Below are positions 1-10,834 of a stretch of 64,000 bases of DNA, piece after piece (position 1 is the stretch's first letter; every line of letters begins with the position of its first letter). The notes under the pieces were generated by a model. It saw only the letters and a list, made by a program, of their open reading frames with translations. It was not told the origin of the DNA and ran no database searches. Source of the stretch: Streptomyces roseoverticillatus. GTDB lineage: Bacteria > Actinomycetota > Actinomycetes > Streptomycetales > Streptomycetaceae. Location: contig NZ_JOFL01000011.1 of assembly GCF_000719265.1 (NCBI RefSeq), forward strand, positions 368,170 to 432,169, in the 5' to 3' direction. The translations under genes were made by a program, and so were the position numbers.

Positions 1-40
1 CCCTTGGAAAGGGGGCGCTCTACTACTGAGCTACACCCGC
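1..40 (-). tRNA. tRNA-Gly(UCC), partial at window edge
   Basis: This is the 5' part of a minus-strand tRNA identical over its visible length to the copies at 87-158 and 204-275: acceptor GCGGGTG, D arm and the anticodon stem-loop with UCC in a seven-base loop. The 3' half lies outside the window. Confidence 0.9.
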
Positions 41-86
41 ATGGATCGCCGGTCCGGCCCACAGGAGTGGACCGGCAAACGATCAG

Positions 87-158
87 AGCGGGTGACAGGA
101 ATCGCACACTGCGCCTCCCTCTTGGAAAGAGGGCGCTCTACTACTGAGCTACACCCGC
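87..158 (-). tRNA. tRNA-Gly(UCC)
   Basis: The minus strand folds as a full cloverleaf. The acceptor GCGGGTG pairs with CACCCGC and the discriminator is U. The anticodon stem CCCTC/GAGGG encloses loop TTTCCAA, giving anticodon UCC (Gly, GGA codons). No CCA is encoded. It differs from the neighbouring copies by a compensated base pair in the anticodon stem. Confidence 0.95.
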
Positions 159-203
159 ATGATCCGTCCCGGCCGGTCACAGATGTGACCGGAGGACGTT
201 CAG

Positions 204-275
204 AGCGGGTGACAGGAATCGCACACTGCGCCTCCCCCTTGGAAAGGGGGCGCTCTACTACTGAGCTACACCCGC
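204..275 (-). tRNA. tRNA-Gly(UCC), first of a tandem array
   Basis: Same cloverleaf as 87-158 but with anticodon stem CCCCC/GGGGG. It is the promoter-proximal member of at least three tandem minus-strand copies separated by about 45 bp spacers. The spacers can form small GGTC..GACC hairpins that may mark processing sites. Confidence 0.95.
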
Positions 276-327
276 GCGGCCTGGGGTTTTGCCCGGTTTC
301 CCGGCCTCGCCCCTCGGCGTGATCCAG

Positions 328-358
328 ACTCTAGCTGATCATCCGGGGTGCTTGGCAA
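328..358 (-). promoter_or_regulatory. Candidate promoter of the tRNA-Gly array
   Basis: On the minus strand TTGCCA (353-358) lies 19 bp from TAGAGT (328-333). Transcription would start near 321, about 45 bases before the first tRNA-Gly. The spacer is slightly long, so support is moderate. Confidence 0.4.
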
Positions 359-398
359 ATCGGCCCGGCGGGCGGCCCCGGGGAGGGCCCGGCGCCGA

Positions 399-417
399 CC
401 CGGCGGGGTCCGCCGGG
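399..417 (-). terminator. Likely lsrL terminator hairpin
   Basis: CCCGGCGG and CCGCCGGG pair perfectly around a three-base loop, just after the lsrL stop codon. There is no U-tract, as is common in Streptomyces. Confidence 0.5.
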
Positions 418-441
418 CGGCTCGGCGGCTCGGGGCGCGGC

Positions 442-759
442 TCAGTCGGCGGAGTTGAAGGCCTCGTACACGCGCTTGGGGATGCGGCCGCGCGGCGGCA
501 CGTCCATGCCGTGCGAGCGGGCCCAGGCGCGGACCGCCGCGGGGTCGGGGGCGACGGAGGTGCGGCGGTAGACCTTGCCGGAGCGGGACTGCTTGCGACC
601 CGCCTCCAGGTAAGGCGTGAGGACCGCCCGCAGTTTCTTCGCATTGGCAGTGTTCAGGTCGATCTCGTACGACTTGCCGTCGAGGCCGAAGGTAACCGTC
701 TCCGCGGCTTCCCCGCCGTCGATGTCGTCGGAGAGTGTGACCACTACGCGCTGTGCCAC
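442..759 (-). CDS. lsrL: Lsr2-family nucleoid-associated protein (LsrL type)
   Basis: A 105-aa protein with a GTG start preceded by AAAGGA at good spacing; the longer reading lacks Lsr2 similarity upstream of this point. It shows the Lsr2 plan: N-terminal oligomerisation region (AQRVVVTLSDDIDGG, then FGLDGKSYEIDL) and a C-terminal DNA-binding domain with the RGR minor-groove motif in PPRGRIPKRVYEAF. Lsr2 proteins bind AT-rich, often foreign DNA and silence it. Streptomyces has two, Lsr2 and LsrL; the one beside purSQL in S. coelicolor is LsrL. It diverges from purS across an AT-richer intergenic region that could be an autoregulatory target (inference). Confidence 0.93.
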   Translation of the reverse strand: MAQRVVVTLSDDIDGGEAAETVTFGLDGKSYEIDLNTANAKKLRAVLTPYLEAGRKQSRSGKVYRRTSVAPDPAAVRAWARSHGMDVPPRGRIPKRVYEAFNSAD

Positions 760-1074
760 GAATATCGGTCCTTTCGGCGGGCACCTCCGCGATGAACTGC
801 GCAGATGCACTGGTTCCGGATGTTCCGGATCCGTTCCTGGTCAATGGTTATTCATTTGTACAACGAGACGCATTGCAAAGTGAAGCCCAGTTAATTCCGT
901 CCGGGCGCCTCTTCGCAATCAGGACCGTACGTTTTTCCCGGGATTTTTCCAGGGCGTCCTGGGCGTCGATGCGTAAACGTGACAGGAGGCTCAGCATATC
1001 TATGCGCGTAGATTTTTGGGGACTGTACTCTGGCCGTACCGCTTCAGCTCACGCACCACACACCGGGAGTGCCA
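760..1074. other. AT-richer lsrL/purS divergent intergenic region
   Basis: 315 bp without a gene. The stretch at about 840-1030 is visibly poorer in GC than its neighbours, with runs such as TTTTTCCC, ATTTTTCC and AGATTTTTGG. GTTCCGGAT occurs twice in tandem near 815-835. It must hold both divergent promoters; TACTCT near 1024 could be a -10 for purS, but no -35 stands out. Confidence 0.5.
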
Positions 1075-1320
1075 GTGGCACGCGTCGTAGTCGACGTCAT
1101 GCTCAAGCCGGAGATCCTCGACCCGCAGGGCCAGGCGGTGCAGCGCGCGCTGCCTCGCCTGGGTTTCGAGGGGATCGCCGACGTCCGTCAGGGCAAGCGC
1201 TTTGAACTCGAGGTGGAGGGACCGGTCGATGACGCCGCCCTCGCCCGAATCCACGAGATGGCGGAAACGTTTCTCGCCAACACCGTGATCGAGAACTTCA
1301 CCGTGCGGGTCGACTCGTGA
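1075..1320 (+). CDS. purS: Phosphoribosylformylglycinamidine synthase subunit PurS
   Basis: The 81-aa small subunit of the three-part FGAM synthase (PurS, PurQ, PurL), which converts FGAR to FGAM with glutamine and ATP. Family features are the start [18 protein letters not shown] and the end [15 protein letters not shown] two codons upstream (1069) overlaps the GGGAG ribosome site, so the GTG at 1075, five bases after it, is preferred. Its stop overlaps the purQ start by four bases, implying translational coupling in a purS-purQ-purL operon. Confidence 0.96.
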   Translation: MARVVVDVMLKPEILDPQGQAVQRALPRLGFEGIADVRQGKRFELEVEGPVDDAALARIHEMAETFLANTVIENFTVRVDS

Positions 1321-1993
1321 CCGCACGCGTAGGAGTCGTCACCTTCCCCGGCACCCTGGACGACCGCGACACCCAGCGCGCCGTCCGGATCGCCGGGCTC
1401 GAGCCCGTGCCGCTCTGGCACCGCGACAAGGACCTCAAGCAGGTGGACGCCGTGGTCCTGCCCGGCGGTTTCTCCTACGGCGACTATCTGCGGGCGGGCG
1501 CCATCTCCCGCTTCTCGCCGGTCATGGAGACCGTCATCGAGCAGGCCCGGGGCGGCATGCCCGTCCTCGGCATCTGCAACGGCTTCCAGGTGCTCACCGA
1601 GACCCACCTGCTGCCCGGCGCGATGCTGCGCAACAACCACCTGCACTTCATCTGCCGCGACCAGAAGCTCCGCGTCGAGAACGCGGACACCGCCTGGACG
1701 TCCGACTACGAGGCGGGCCAGGAGATCTCCGTCCCGCTGAAGAACATCGACGGCCGTTACGTGGCCGACGAGCGCACCCTCGACGAGCTCGAGGCCGAGG
1801 GCCGCGTCGCCTTCCGCTACCTGGACGGCAACCCCAACGGCTCGCTCCGCGACATCGCGGGCATCACCAACGCCGCCGGCAACGTCGTCGGCCTGATGCC
1901 GCACCCCGAGCACGCCGTCGAGCCGGGCGTCGGCACGGGCCGCACGGACGGGCTCGGATTCTTCACCTCGATCCTGAAGAAGCTGGTCAACGC

Positions 1994-1997
<4 letters not shown>
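1317..1997 (+). CDS. purQ: Phosphoribosylformylglycinamidine synthase subunit PurQ
   Basis: A class I glutamine amidotransferase of 226 aa that supplies ammonia to PurL. The catalytic triad is visible: the nucleophile Cys in GICNGFQ (about residue 87) and His/Glu in MPHPEHAVE (about 196 and 198). Starts at GTG within a GTGA overlap with purS and overlaps purL by four bases, so all three FGAM synthase subunits are made as a coupled unit. Confidence 0.97.
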
Positions 1998-4243
<2,246 letters not shown>

Positions 4244-4260
4244 GTTCCGCCTGACGTCCA

Positions 4261-4302
4261 CGGTGGCGGGGCGGGCTCCTTCCCGAGCCCGCCCCGCCAC
4301 CG
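4261..4302. terminator. Bidirectional terminator between purL and the MFS gene
   Basis: A perfect 18-bp stem (4261-4278 with 4285-4302) closes a six-base loop between the convergent stops of purL and the transporter. No U-tract; the position and perfect symmetry are the evidence. Confidence 0.8.
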
Positions 4303-4329
4303 GGACAGCGCCTCCCCGCAACACCCCGG

Positions 4330-5895
4330 TCAGGGGCGGGGCACCCGCAGGCGTATCGCCAGCAGCAGCGCCAGCAGCATCGCTCCGGCAGCGCACGCGA
4401 ACACCGTGTCGACGGAGGAGACGAACGCCCGTATCGCCTGAGTGTGCGCCTCCCCGCTGAGCGCGGCTATGCGGCTCGTCGATCCGCCGGGGCCCTTCGC
4501 CTCGTACACCCGGGCCAGCACCGTGCCGAAGAGGGAGGCGCCCAGCGCGCCGCCAAGGGACTGGAAGAAGCGGATCCCCGTGGTGGCCACGCCCAGTTGG
4601 CGGGGCGGCGCCGACTCCTGTGTGAGCTGGATCAGCTGGCCCAGCAGCTGGCCGAACCCCAGGCCGAGCAGCAGCAGCGCCGTGCCGACGACCCACAGGC
4701 CCGTGTCCGCCTCGAGGGTCGCGAGGATCCCCATGGCCGCTGCGCTGACGGCCGTGCCGGTGACGACGAAGGTCTTCTGCGGCCAGCCGCGCGCCGTCAG
4801 CCGGGCGGTGACGACGCCGATGACGGAGATCCCCGCGGCCATCGGGAGCAGGAACAGGCTGGCGTTCGTGGCGGCGATGCCGCGCACGAGCTGCAGATAG
4901 ATGATCACGTAGATCATCGAGCCCATCAGAGCCGTCCCGATCAGCGCCTGAAGCGCGAACGAGATGCGCAGCACGGGGATCTTGAACAGCGACAGGGGCA
5001 GGACGGGCTCGGCCGCCGTCGCCTGCCGCCACAGGAACAGGCCGAGCAGCAGTGCGCTCGCCGCGATCAGCCCGAGGACGACGGGGGAGTCCCACGCATA
5101 CTCCTTGCCGCCCCATTCGGTGACGAGCAGCACGGATGTGGAGAAGGCCGCTGCGAGGCCGGCCCCGAGGAAGTCGATCCGGTGGCGTGTGCCGTGGTGC
5201 CGGGGGAGTTTGAGGACGGCGGCCGCTGCGGCGAGCACGGCGAGGCCGACGGGCAGGTTCACGTAGAAGACCCAGCGCCAGTCGGCGTGATCGGCGAGGA
5301 CGCCGCCCAGCACGGGCCCGAGCGCCATGCCCGCGCCCGCCACGAGGCCGCCGATGCCGGCGCCGCCCTTGCCGCCGCCGTCGCTCCCGTCCGCGGGCGC
5401 CGCCGCCTTGAGCTGGGCGATCACGACCATGGTGACGCTCATCAGCCCGCCGCCGCCGATGCCCTGGACCGCACGGAACGCGATGAGCTGCTCCATGGAC
5501 TGCGCGGCCCCGCACAGCGCCGATCCCACGAGGAAGGCCGCGACGGCGCTCAGGAACACCTTGCGGGCACCGAGCGTGTCGCACAGCTTGCCGTAGAGCG
5601 GCAGGGCCGCGGTCGACGCGAGGGCGAAGGCGCTGATCAGCCACGGCACGCGGTCGAGGCCGTGCGCGGGGTCGAGGTCCCGGACGATCGGGACGGTGAC
5701 GGCCGAGACGATGTTCTGGTCGAGGACGGCCAGGAGCATCGTGGTCAGGCAGACCACGAAGGCGATCTTGCGCTGCCCGGCGGTCATGCGGGGCCCGGCC
5801 GGCTGGCCGGCCGGCGCCGGAGCGGGTGCGTGGGCAGTCCCTCCCGCAGCCCCGCGATCAGGAGCCAACTGCCTCGCCGCTGTGGATGAATGCAC
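4330..5895 (-). CDS. MFS drug exporter, DHA2 (EmrB/QacA-like) family
   Basis: About 521 aa with some 14 hydrophobic segments. Motif A-like sequence LPLYGKLCDTLGARKVFL and motif C-like sequence GAGMALGPVLGGVLADH are typical of proton-driven 14-TM multidrug exporters. The GTG at 5895 is chosen because GGAGGGG sits eight bases before it. ATG 5955 upstream and an internal ATG at residue 37 (MTAGQRKIAF) are alternatives. Divergent from a TetR regulator with a palindrome between them, the usual drug-responsive arrangement; the substrate is unknown. Confidence 0.88.
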   Translation of the reverse strand: MHSSTAARQLAPDRGAAGGTAHAPAPAPAGQPAGPRMTAGQRKIAFVVCLTTMLLAVLDQNIVSAVTVPIVRDLDPAHGLDRVPWLISAFALASTAALPLYGKLCDTLGARKVFLSAVAAFLVGSALCGAAQSMEQLIAFRAVQGIGGGGLMSVTMVVIAQLKAAAPADGSDGGGKGGAGIGGLVAGAGMALGPVLGGVLADHADWRWVFYVNLPVGLAVLAAAAAVLKLPRHHGTRHRIDFLGAGLAAAFSTSVLLVTEWGGKEYAWDSPVVLGLIAASALLLGLFLWRQATAAEPVLPLSLFKIPVLRISFALQALIGTALMGSMIYVIIYLQLVRGIAATNASLFLLPMAAGISVIGVVTARLTARGWPQKTFVVTGTAVSAAAMGILATLEADTGLWVVGTALLLLGLGFGQLLGQLIQLTQESAPPRQLGVATTGIRFFQSLGGALGASLFGTVLARVYEAKGPGGSTSRIAALSGEAHTQAIRAFVSSVDTVFACAAGAMLLALLLAIRLRVPRP

Positions 5896-5994
5896 CCTTC
5901 TTCCCCCTCCGGAGTCGGTTTGTGAACGCCGACGGAAGCGGCGCGTCCTCACCATGCCCCGAGAACGTGTACCGAGTCAATTCTTCTATCGGGT

Positions 5995-6033
5995 AAGTTT
6001 GTCGCCCCGGTCAAAACTTCATCCTGGTACAGT
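5995..6033 (+). promoter_or_regulatory. TetR operator candidate and tetR -10 element
   Basis: AAGTTT (5995-6000) and AAACTT (6014-6019) form an inverted repeat between the divergent efflux and tetR genes, the size expected for a TetR dimer site. TACAGT (6028-6033) is seven bases before the tetR ATG, so that transcript could be leaderless. No convincing -35 is seen. Confidence 0.5.
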
Positions 6034-6039
6034 CGTGCC

Positions 6040-6726
6040 ATGGCCGAAGAGCTGAGCCTGCGCGAGCGCAAGAAGATCCAGACCCGGCGCGCCCTCTGGA
6101 GGGCCGCCACGAAGCTGTTCCTGGAGCGCGGCTACGACCAGGTGTCGGTCGCCGAGGTCGCCCTGGCCGCCGAGGTCTCGAAGATGACCGTCTTCAACTA
6201 CATGTCCTCCAAGGAGGACCTGGTCCTCGGCCCCATGAAGGAGCACATCGGCGACGCCGCCCGCGCCGTGCGGGACAGGAGCCCCGGCGAGTCCGCTGTC
6301 GCCGCCTTCCGCAGGGACTTCATGGCCGCGCTCAACGCCCACGACGCGTCCGTCGGCATGAGCGACGACCCGTACGTGCTCCAGATGCGCCGGATGATCC
6401 AGGAGACCCCGGCCCTTCTCGTCCGCGCCCATGAATACGTCCGCCGCGCCCAGATGCTCCTGGCCGAGGAACTGGCCGCGTCCGCGGAAGGGCCCGACGC
6501 CGAGCTCGCCCCCGTGGTGGCGGCGCAGCTGATGAGCGTCCGCTACGTCGTGCACGAGCACAACCACCGGCGTTTGTTCGCGGGCGAGTCGGCGGAGGAG
6601 GTCCTTCCCGGCGCCGTCGCCCTCGCCGAGCGGGCCTTCGCCCTGGTCGAGCACGGGCTCGGGGACTTCGGCACGCTCCCGGCCGGCACGGATACGGCCC
6701 AGGCCGCAGAGGCCGGCGCCGAATAG
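6040..6726 (+). CDS. TetR-family transcriptional regulator
   Basis: A 228-aa regulator. The N-terminal helix-turn-helix (about residues 15-60) includes [20 protein letters not shown] and [15 protein letters not shown], typical of TetR. The rest is a helical ligand-binding domain without a recognisable ligand signature. Divergent to an MFS exporter across about 145 bp containing a palindrome, so it most likely represses the pump and itself. No ribosome site precedes the ATG; the close -10 suggests a leaderless mRNA. Confidence 0.92.
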   Translation: MAEELSLRERKKIQTRRALWRAATKLFLERGYDQVSVAEVALAAEVSKMTVFNYMSSKEDLVLGPMKEHIGDAARAVRDRSPGESAVAAFRRDFMAALNAHDASVGMSDDPYVLQMRRMIQETPALLVRAHEYVRRAQMLLAEELAASAEGPDAELAPVVAAQLMSVRYVVHEHNHRRLFAGESAEEVLPGAVALAERAFALVEHGLGDFGTLPAGTDTAQAAEAGAE

Positions 6727-6736
6727 GGTCGGAGCC

Positions 6737-7516
6737 ATGCCTCCCGCCCAGCGCAAGCCCCGTCCCCGCAGCTACGACCCCGCCAAGCTGCGCGCCGCCG
6801 TCGCCGCGCAGCTCGCCCACGTACGGGACGCCGCCGCGAGCCTGGATGAGGCGCGGCTCGCGCTGCCCACGCGGTGCGGGGACCGGACCGTCCGCGATCT
6901 GCTCGCGCACATCGCCCTGGGTGTTGACCTCGTGGCCCGCCTGATCGGGGAACCGGCCCCGCCCGCGCGGGAGATCACCGCCGTGGAGTGGCCGGTCACG
7001 GCCGCGCCCACCGAGATCGCCGGCAGCGACGCGGACGCCGCCCCCGTAGCCCTCCTGGACGCCGCGGCGGACCGCTTCGCCACCCTCGCGGCCGCCACCC
7101 CGCCCGACCGCCTGCTCGCCACGCCCTCGGGCGCCATGCGCCTGGACGACTTCCTGGTCACGCGCTGCGTGGAGCTGGCCGTCGGCACCGACGACCTCGC
7201 GGCGGCGCTCGGCACCGAGATCCGTTACGACCGGCAGGCCTTGGCCCACGCCACTCGTCTGCTCGCCGACGCGCTGGCCGCCAAGGCCCCGGGCGGTTCC
7301 GTGGAGGTCCGCATTCCGCCGTTCGCGGTGGTCCAGTGCGTGGCCGGCCCCCGGCACACCCGCGGCACGCCGCCCAACGTGGTCGAGACCGACCCGCTCA
7401 CCTGGCTCCGCCTGGCCACCGGCCGCACGGGCTGGGCCGCCGCCCTGGACGCCGCCGCGGTCAGCGCGAGCGGCGAGCGCGCGGACCTCTCCGCGCACCT
7501 CCCGCTGTCCGTCTGA
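6737..7516 (+). CDS. Sterol-carrier / maleylpyruvate isomerase-like family protein
   Basis: A 259-aa protein. The N-terminal two thirds resemble the DinB-like helical fold of mycothiol-dependent maleylpyruvate isomerases ([21 protein letters not shown]), and the C-terminal third ([14 protein letters not shown] to [12 protein letters not shown]) resembles the bacterial SCP-like domain. Proteins of this type lie next to purF in Streptomyces. The reaction is unknown; a mycothiol-dependent role is only a family-level guess. It begins 10 bp after tetR and may be cotranscribed. Its TGA is the first unit of an 11-bp repeat array. Confidence 0.8.
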   Translation: MPPAQRKPRPRSYDPAKLRAAVAAQLAHVRDAAASLDEARLALPTRCGDRTVRDLLAHIALGVDLVARLIGEPAPPAREITAVEWPVTAAPTEIAGSDADAAPVALLDAAADRFATLAAATPPDRLLATPSGAMRLDDFLVTRCVELAVGTDDLAAALGTEIRYDRQALAHATRLLADALAAKAPGGSVEVRIPPFAVVQCVAGPRHTRGTPPNVVETDPLTWLRLATGRTGWAAALDAAAVSASGERADLSAHLPLSV

Positions 7517-7576
7517 CTCCGTTCTGACCGGCCTCTGACCGGCTTTTGATCGGCTTCTGACAGCGTTCCGATCGCG
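7511..7576. repeat. 11-bp degenerate tandem repeat, six units
   Basis: TCTGACCGGC-like units recur exactly every 11 bp: the TGA/CGA core falls at 7514, 7525, 7536, 7547, 7558 and 7569. The first core is the stop codon of the upstream gene. Confidence 0.75.
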
Positions 7577-7647
7577 CCCGGTCAGCTCCCTTCGGCGGTC
7601 CGTCCGGACCGCATCCGGTCAGCCCTCTTTGTGGGAATGAACAAAAG

Positions 7648-7689
7648 ATCTCCGAAAGGCGATTCGCCATCTCCCAAAGGTGATTCACC
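7648..7689. repeat. Two adjoining 21-bp repeats, each with an 11-bp palindrome, upstream of purF
   Basis: Units 7648-7668 and 7669-7689 match at 18 of 21 positions. Each ends in a perfect palindrome, GGCGATTCGCC (7658-7668) and GGTGATTCACC (7679-7689). Two of the three differences are compensatory, so symmetry is kept. Centres are 21 bp apart, two helical turns, about 50 bp before the purF promoter. This looks like a double operator; the protein is unknown. Confidence 0.75.
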
Positions 7690-7740
7690 GTGCGCGCCGA
7701 GTGGCTGTGCGTGGTGTGAGGCATCACCGGTCGTCCCCGG

Positions 7741-7770
7741 TTCGGATGAACCTCCTCCCTGCCATAGACT
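7741..7770 (+). promoter_or_regulatory. purF promoter, leaderless start
   Basis: TAGACT (7765-7770) lies exactly seven bases before the purF GTG, with TTCGGA 18 bp upstream as a weak -35. No ribosome-binding sequence precedes the GTG, so transcription and translation probably begin at the same base. Confidence 0.6.
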
Positions 7771-7776
7771 CAAGGT

Positions 7777-9294
7777 GTGCCTCGTGGTGACGGACGACTC
7801 AGCCACGACCTGCTCCCCGGTGAGAAGGGCCCCCAGGACGCTTGCGGCGTCTTCGGTGTCTGGGCTCCGGGTGAAGAGGTCGCCAAACTCACCTATTTCG
7901 GGCTGTATGCGCTGCAGCACCGTGGACAGGAGTCCGCGGGCATCGCAGTGAGCAACGGCTCCCAGATCCTCGTCTTCAAGGACATGGGACTGGTTTCCCA
8001 GGTCTTCGACGAAACCTCCCTCGGCTCTCTCCAGGGCCACATTGCGGTCGGTCACGCCCGCTACTCCACCACCGGAGCCTCGGTGTGGGAGAACGCCCAG
8101 CCGACCTTCCGGGCGACCGCGCACGGCTCGATCGCGCTGGGTCACAACGGCAACCTGGTCAACACGGCCGAGCTGGCCGAGATGGTCGCCGCCCTCCCCA
8201 AGGAGAACGGCCGGGCCACCCAGGTCGCGGCGACCAACGACACCGACCTGGTCACGGCCCTCCTCGCGGGCCAGACCGACGCCGACGGCAAGCCGCTGAC
8301 CATCGAGGAGGCGGCCGCCAAGGTCCTTCCCGACGTCATGGGCGCCTTCTGTCTCGTCTTCATGAACGAGCACACGCTCTACGCCGCCCGTGACCCGCAG
8401 GGCATCCGCCCGCTGGTCCTCGGCCGCCTGGAGCGCGGCTGGGTGGTGGCCTCCGAGACGGCCGCCCTGGACATCTGCGGTGCCACGTTCGTCCGCGAGA
8501 TCGAGCCGGGTGAGCTCATCGCCATCGACGAGCACGGCGTGCGCACCAGCCGCTTCGCCGAGGCCCGCCCCAAGGGCTGCGTCTTCGAGTACGTGTACCT
8601 GGCCCGCCCGGACACCGATATCGCGGGCCGGAACGTCTACCTTTCCCGGGTGGAAATGGGCCGCCGGCTCGCCGCCGAGGCACCGGTCGACGCCGATCTG
8701 GTGATACCGACCCCGGAATCCGGCACTCCGGCTGCGGTCGGTTATGCGGAGGCCAGCGGCATTCCGTACGGTACCGGCCTGGTCAAGAATTCCTATGTCG
8801 GCCGGACCTTCATCCAGCCGAGCCAGACCATCCGCCAGCTCGGCATCCGGCTCAAGCTGAATCCGCTCAAGGAAGTCATCAAGGGCAAGCGCCTGGTCGT
8901 CGTCGACGATTCCATCGTCCGCGGCAACACCCAGCGCGCGCTCGTCCGGATGCTCCGCGAGGCCGGCGCCGCCGAGGTGCACGTGCGGATTTCCTCCCCG
9001 CCGGTGAAATGGCCGTGTTTCTTCGGCATCGATTTCGCCACCCGGGCCGAGCTCATCGCCAATGGCATGAGCGTCGAGGAGATCGGCCGCTCGCTGGGCG
9101 CGGACTCGCTCGCGTACATCTCCCTCGACGGCATGATCGAGGCGACCACCATCGCCAAGCCGAACCTGTGCCGCGCCTGCTTCGACGGCGAGTACCCCAT
9201 GGCGCTCCCCGACCCCGAGCTGCTCGGCAAGCAGCTCCTGGAGACCGAGCTGGCCGGTGGCACGGACGCCGCCGACGCGCTCCGTCGTCCGTAA
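7777..9294 (+). CDS. purF: Amidophosphoribosyltransferase PurF
   Basis: A 505-aa enzyme that commits PRPP to purine synthesis. After a propeptide comes the N-terminal nucleophile Cys in QDACGVFGVWA (about residue 23), then the glutaminase domain (YALQHRGQESAG, GHARYSTTG) and the phosphoribosyltransferase domain with the PRPP loop VVVDDSIVRGN. Cysteines in KWPCFFGID and LCRACFDGEYP match the Fe-S ligands of the Bacillus-type enzyme. GTG start, probably leaderless. purM follows after 41 bp, so purF-purM are one unit separate from purSQL. Confidence 0.98.
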   Translation: MPRGDGRLSHDLLPGEKGPQDACGVFGVWAPGEEVAKLTYFGLYALQHRGQESAGIAVSNGSQILVFKDMGLVSQVFDETSLGSLQGHIAVGHARYSTTGASVWENAQPTFRATAHGSIALGHNGNLVNTAELAEMVAALPKENGRATQVAATNDTDLVTALLAGQTDADGKPLTIEEAAAKVLPDVMGAFCLVFMNEHTLYAARDPQGIRPLVLGRLERGWVVASETAALDICGATFVREIEPGELIAIDEHGVRTSRFAEARPKGCVFEYVYLARPDTDIAGRNVYLSRVEMGRRLAAEAPVDADLVIPTPESGTPAAVGYAEASGIPYGTGLVKNSYVGRTFIQPSQTIRQLGIRLKLNPLKEVIKGKRLVVVDDSIVRGNTQRALVRMLREAGAAEVHVRISSPPVKWPCFFGIDFATRAELIANGMSVEEIGRSLGADSLAYISLDGMIEATTIAKPNLCRACFDGEYPMALPDPELLGKQLLETELAGGTDAADALRRP

Positions 9295-9335
9295 ACGCCT
9301 CCGCAGTACCGAACGACACGAAAGTTCTCAAACTC

Positions 9336-10403
9336 ATGTCTGAGACCACCGGTGCCAGCTACGCAGCCGCGGGCGTCGACATCGAAGCGGGCGATCACGC
9401 CGTCGAGCTGATGAAGAAGTGGGTGAAGAAGGCCACCCGTCCGGAGGTCGTCGGCGGCCTCGGCGGTTTCGCCGGGCTCTTCGACGCCAGTGCGCTCAAG
9501 CGGTACGAGCGCCCCCTCCTGGCCTCCGCCACGGACGGCGTCGGCACGAAGGTCGACATCGCCCGCCGCATGGGCGTCTACGACACCATCGGCCACGACC
9601 TGGTCGGCATGGTCGTGGACGACCTGGTCGTCTGCGGCGCCGAGCCGCTGTTCATGACCGACTACATCTGCGTCGGCAAGGTCCACCCCGAGCGGGTCGC
9701 CGCGATCGTCAAGGGCATCGCCGAGGGCTGTGTGCTCGCGGGCTGCGCGCTGGTCGGCGGCGAGACCGCCGAGCACCCGGGCCTGCTCGGCGCGGACGAG
9801 TTCGACGTGGCCGGTGCGGGCACCGGCGTGGTCGAGGCCGACCGCGTGCTGGGCGCCGATCGCATCCGTACGGGTGACGTCGTCATCGCGATGGCCTCGT
9901 CCGGACTTCACTCGAACGGGTACTCGCTGGTCCGCCATGTGCTCTTCGACCGGGCCGGCTGGGAGCTGGACCGGGAGGTGCCGGAGTTCGGCCGCACCCT
10001 CGGCGAGGAGCTCCTGGAGCCCACCCGGATCTACTCGCTGGACTGCCTGGCCCTCACCCGTACGGCCGAGGTGCACGCCTTCTCGCACATCACGGGCGGC
10101 GGCCTGGCCAACAACCTGGCCCGGGTCATCCCGGACCACCTCCGGGCTACGGTCGACAGGTCGACGTGGACGCCCGGCGCGGTCTTCGACACCGTGGGCC
10201 GGCTCGGCGGCGTCGAGCGGCTGGAGCTGGAGAAGACGCTGAACATGGGCGTCGGCATGGTCGCGGTCGTCCCGCAGGAGTCCGTGGACGTGGCCCTCAC
10301 GGCCCTCGCCGACCGCGGAGTGGACGCCTGGGTCGCCGGTGGCATCACCGACCGCGGTGACCACACCGAGGCCGTGGCTCTGACCGGCGGCTACGCCGGC
10401 TGA
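9336..10403 (+). CDS. purM: Phosphoribosylformylglycinamidine cyclo-ligase (AIR synthetase) PurM
   Basis: A 355-aa enzyme closing FGAM to AIR with ATP, the step after PurSQL. Family sequences: SYAAAGVDIEAGDHAVELMK at the start, LLASATDGVGTKVDIA, GHDLVGMVVDDLVVCGAEPL, GCALVGGETAEHPG and SHITGGGLANN. The ATG at 9336 begins the conserved N-terminus; the GAAAG before it is a weak ribosome site, consistent with coupling to purF. Confidence 0.98.
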   Translation: MSETTGASYAAAGVDIEAGDHAVELMKKWVKKATRPEVVGGLGGFAGLFDASALKRYERPLLASATDGVGTKVDIARRMGVYDTIGHDLVGMVVDDLVVCGAEPLFMTDYICVGKVHPERVAAIVKGIAEGCVLAGCALVGGETAEHPGLLGADEFDVAGAGTGVVEADRVLGADRIRTGDVVIAMASSGLHSNGYSLVRHVLFDRAGWELDREVPEFGRTLGEELLEPTRIYSLDCLALTRTAEVHAFSHITGGGLANNLARVIPDHLRATVDRSTWTPGAVFDTVGRLGGVERLELEKTLNMGVGMVAVVPQESVDVALTALADRGVDAWVAGGITDRGDHTEAVALTGGYAG

Positions 10404-10528
10404 GAGCCCGCCGGAAGCCGACGTGAGCCGACGCTGCACGGGGGCCGCCGCCCGGACCGGAAGGTCCCGGGCGGAGCCCCGGGCAGCGCGCACGGCGGAC
10501 CGCGACTTGCCACCCCGGGCAGCACAGA

Positions 10529-10559
10529 ACCCGGTCCGAGGTCGGGCCTCGAACCGGGT
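10529..10559. terminator. Bidirectional terminator between purM and the DUF3073 gene
   Basis: ACCCGGTCCGAGG (10529-10541) pairs with CCTCGAACCGGGT (10547-10559) with one mismatch around a five-base loop, between convergent genes. Confidence 0.75.
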
Positions 10560-10576
10560 CGGTGGGAGTTACAGCG

Positions 10577-10834
10577 TCAAGCGCGGCGACGGTAAGGAGA
10601 GTCGGACTGGGCCTGCTCGTCCTCGTCCTCATCGTCGTTGTAACGACTCGCGTACTGAGCGTACGGGTCGTCATCCAGCTCATCGTCCTTTTCGAGCGGC
10701 TCGCTGTTCGGCGGCTGCTTCGTCGGCGATGCGCCCAGCTCATTGGCCAGACGTGAGAGGTCGGTCCCGCCGCTGTTGTACTTCAGCTGGCGGGCGACCT
10801 TTGTCTGCTTGGCCTTGGCCCGGCCGCGCCCCAT
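10577..10834 (-). CDS. DUF3073 family small protein
   Basis: An 85-aa protein with a basic start (MGRGRAKAKQTKVARQLKYN), a middle block TDLSRLANELG and a very acidic tail (DDEDEDEQ). This matches the DUF3073 family, conserved in actinobacteria and usually next to purM. No enzyme motif; function unknown. Charge polarity and small size would suit an RNA- or protein-binding accessory factor, which is speculation. Confidence 0.9.
   Translation of the reverse strand: MGRGRAKAKQTKVARQLKYNSGGTDLSRLANELGASPTKQPPNSEPLEKDDELDDDPYAQYASRYNDDEDEDEQAQSDSPYRRRA

Noticed and set aside
7658..7689. BldD binding sites at the purF palindromes
   Set aside because: GTGA-T-TCAC has half-site resemblance but not the order and 5-bp spacing of the refined consensus.
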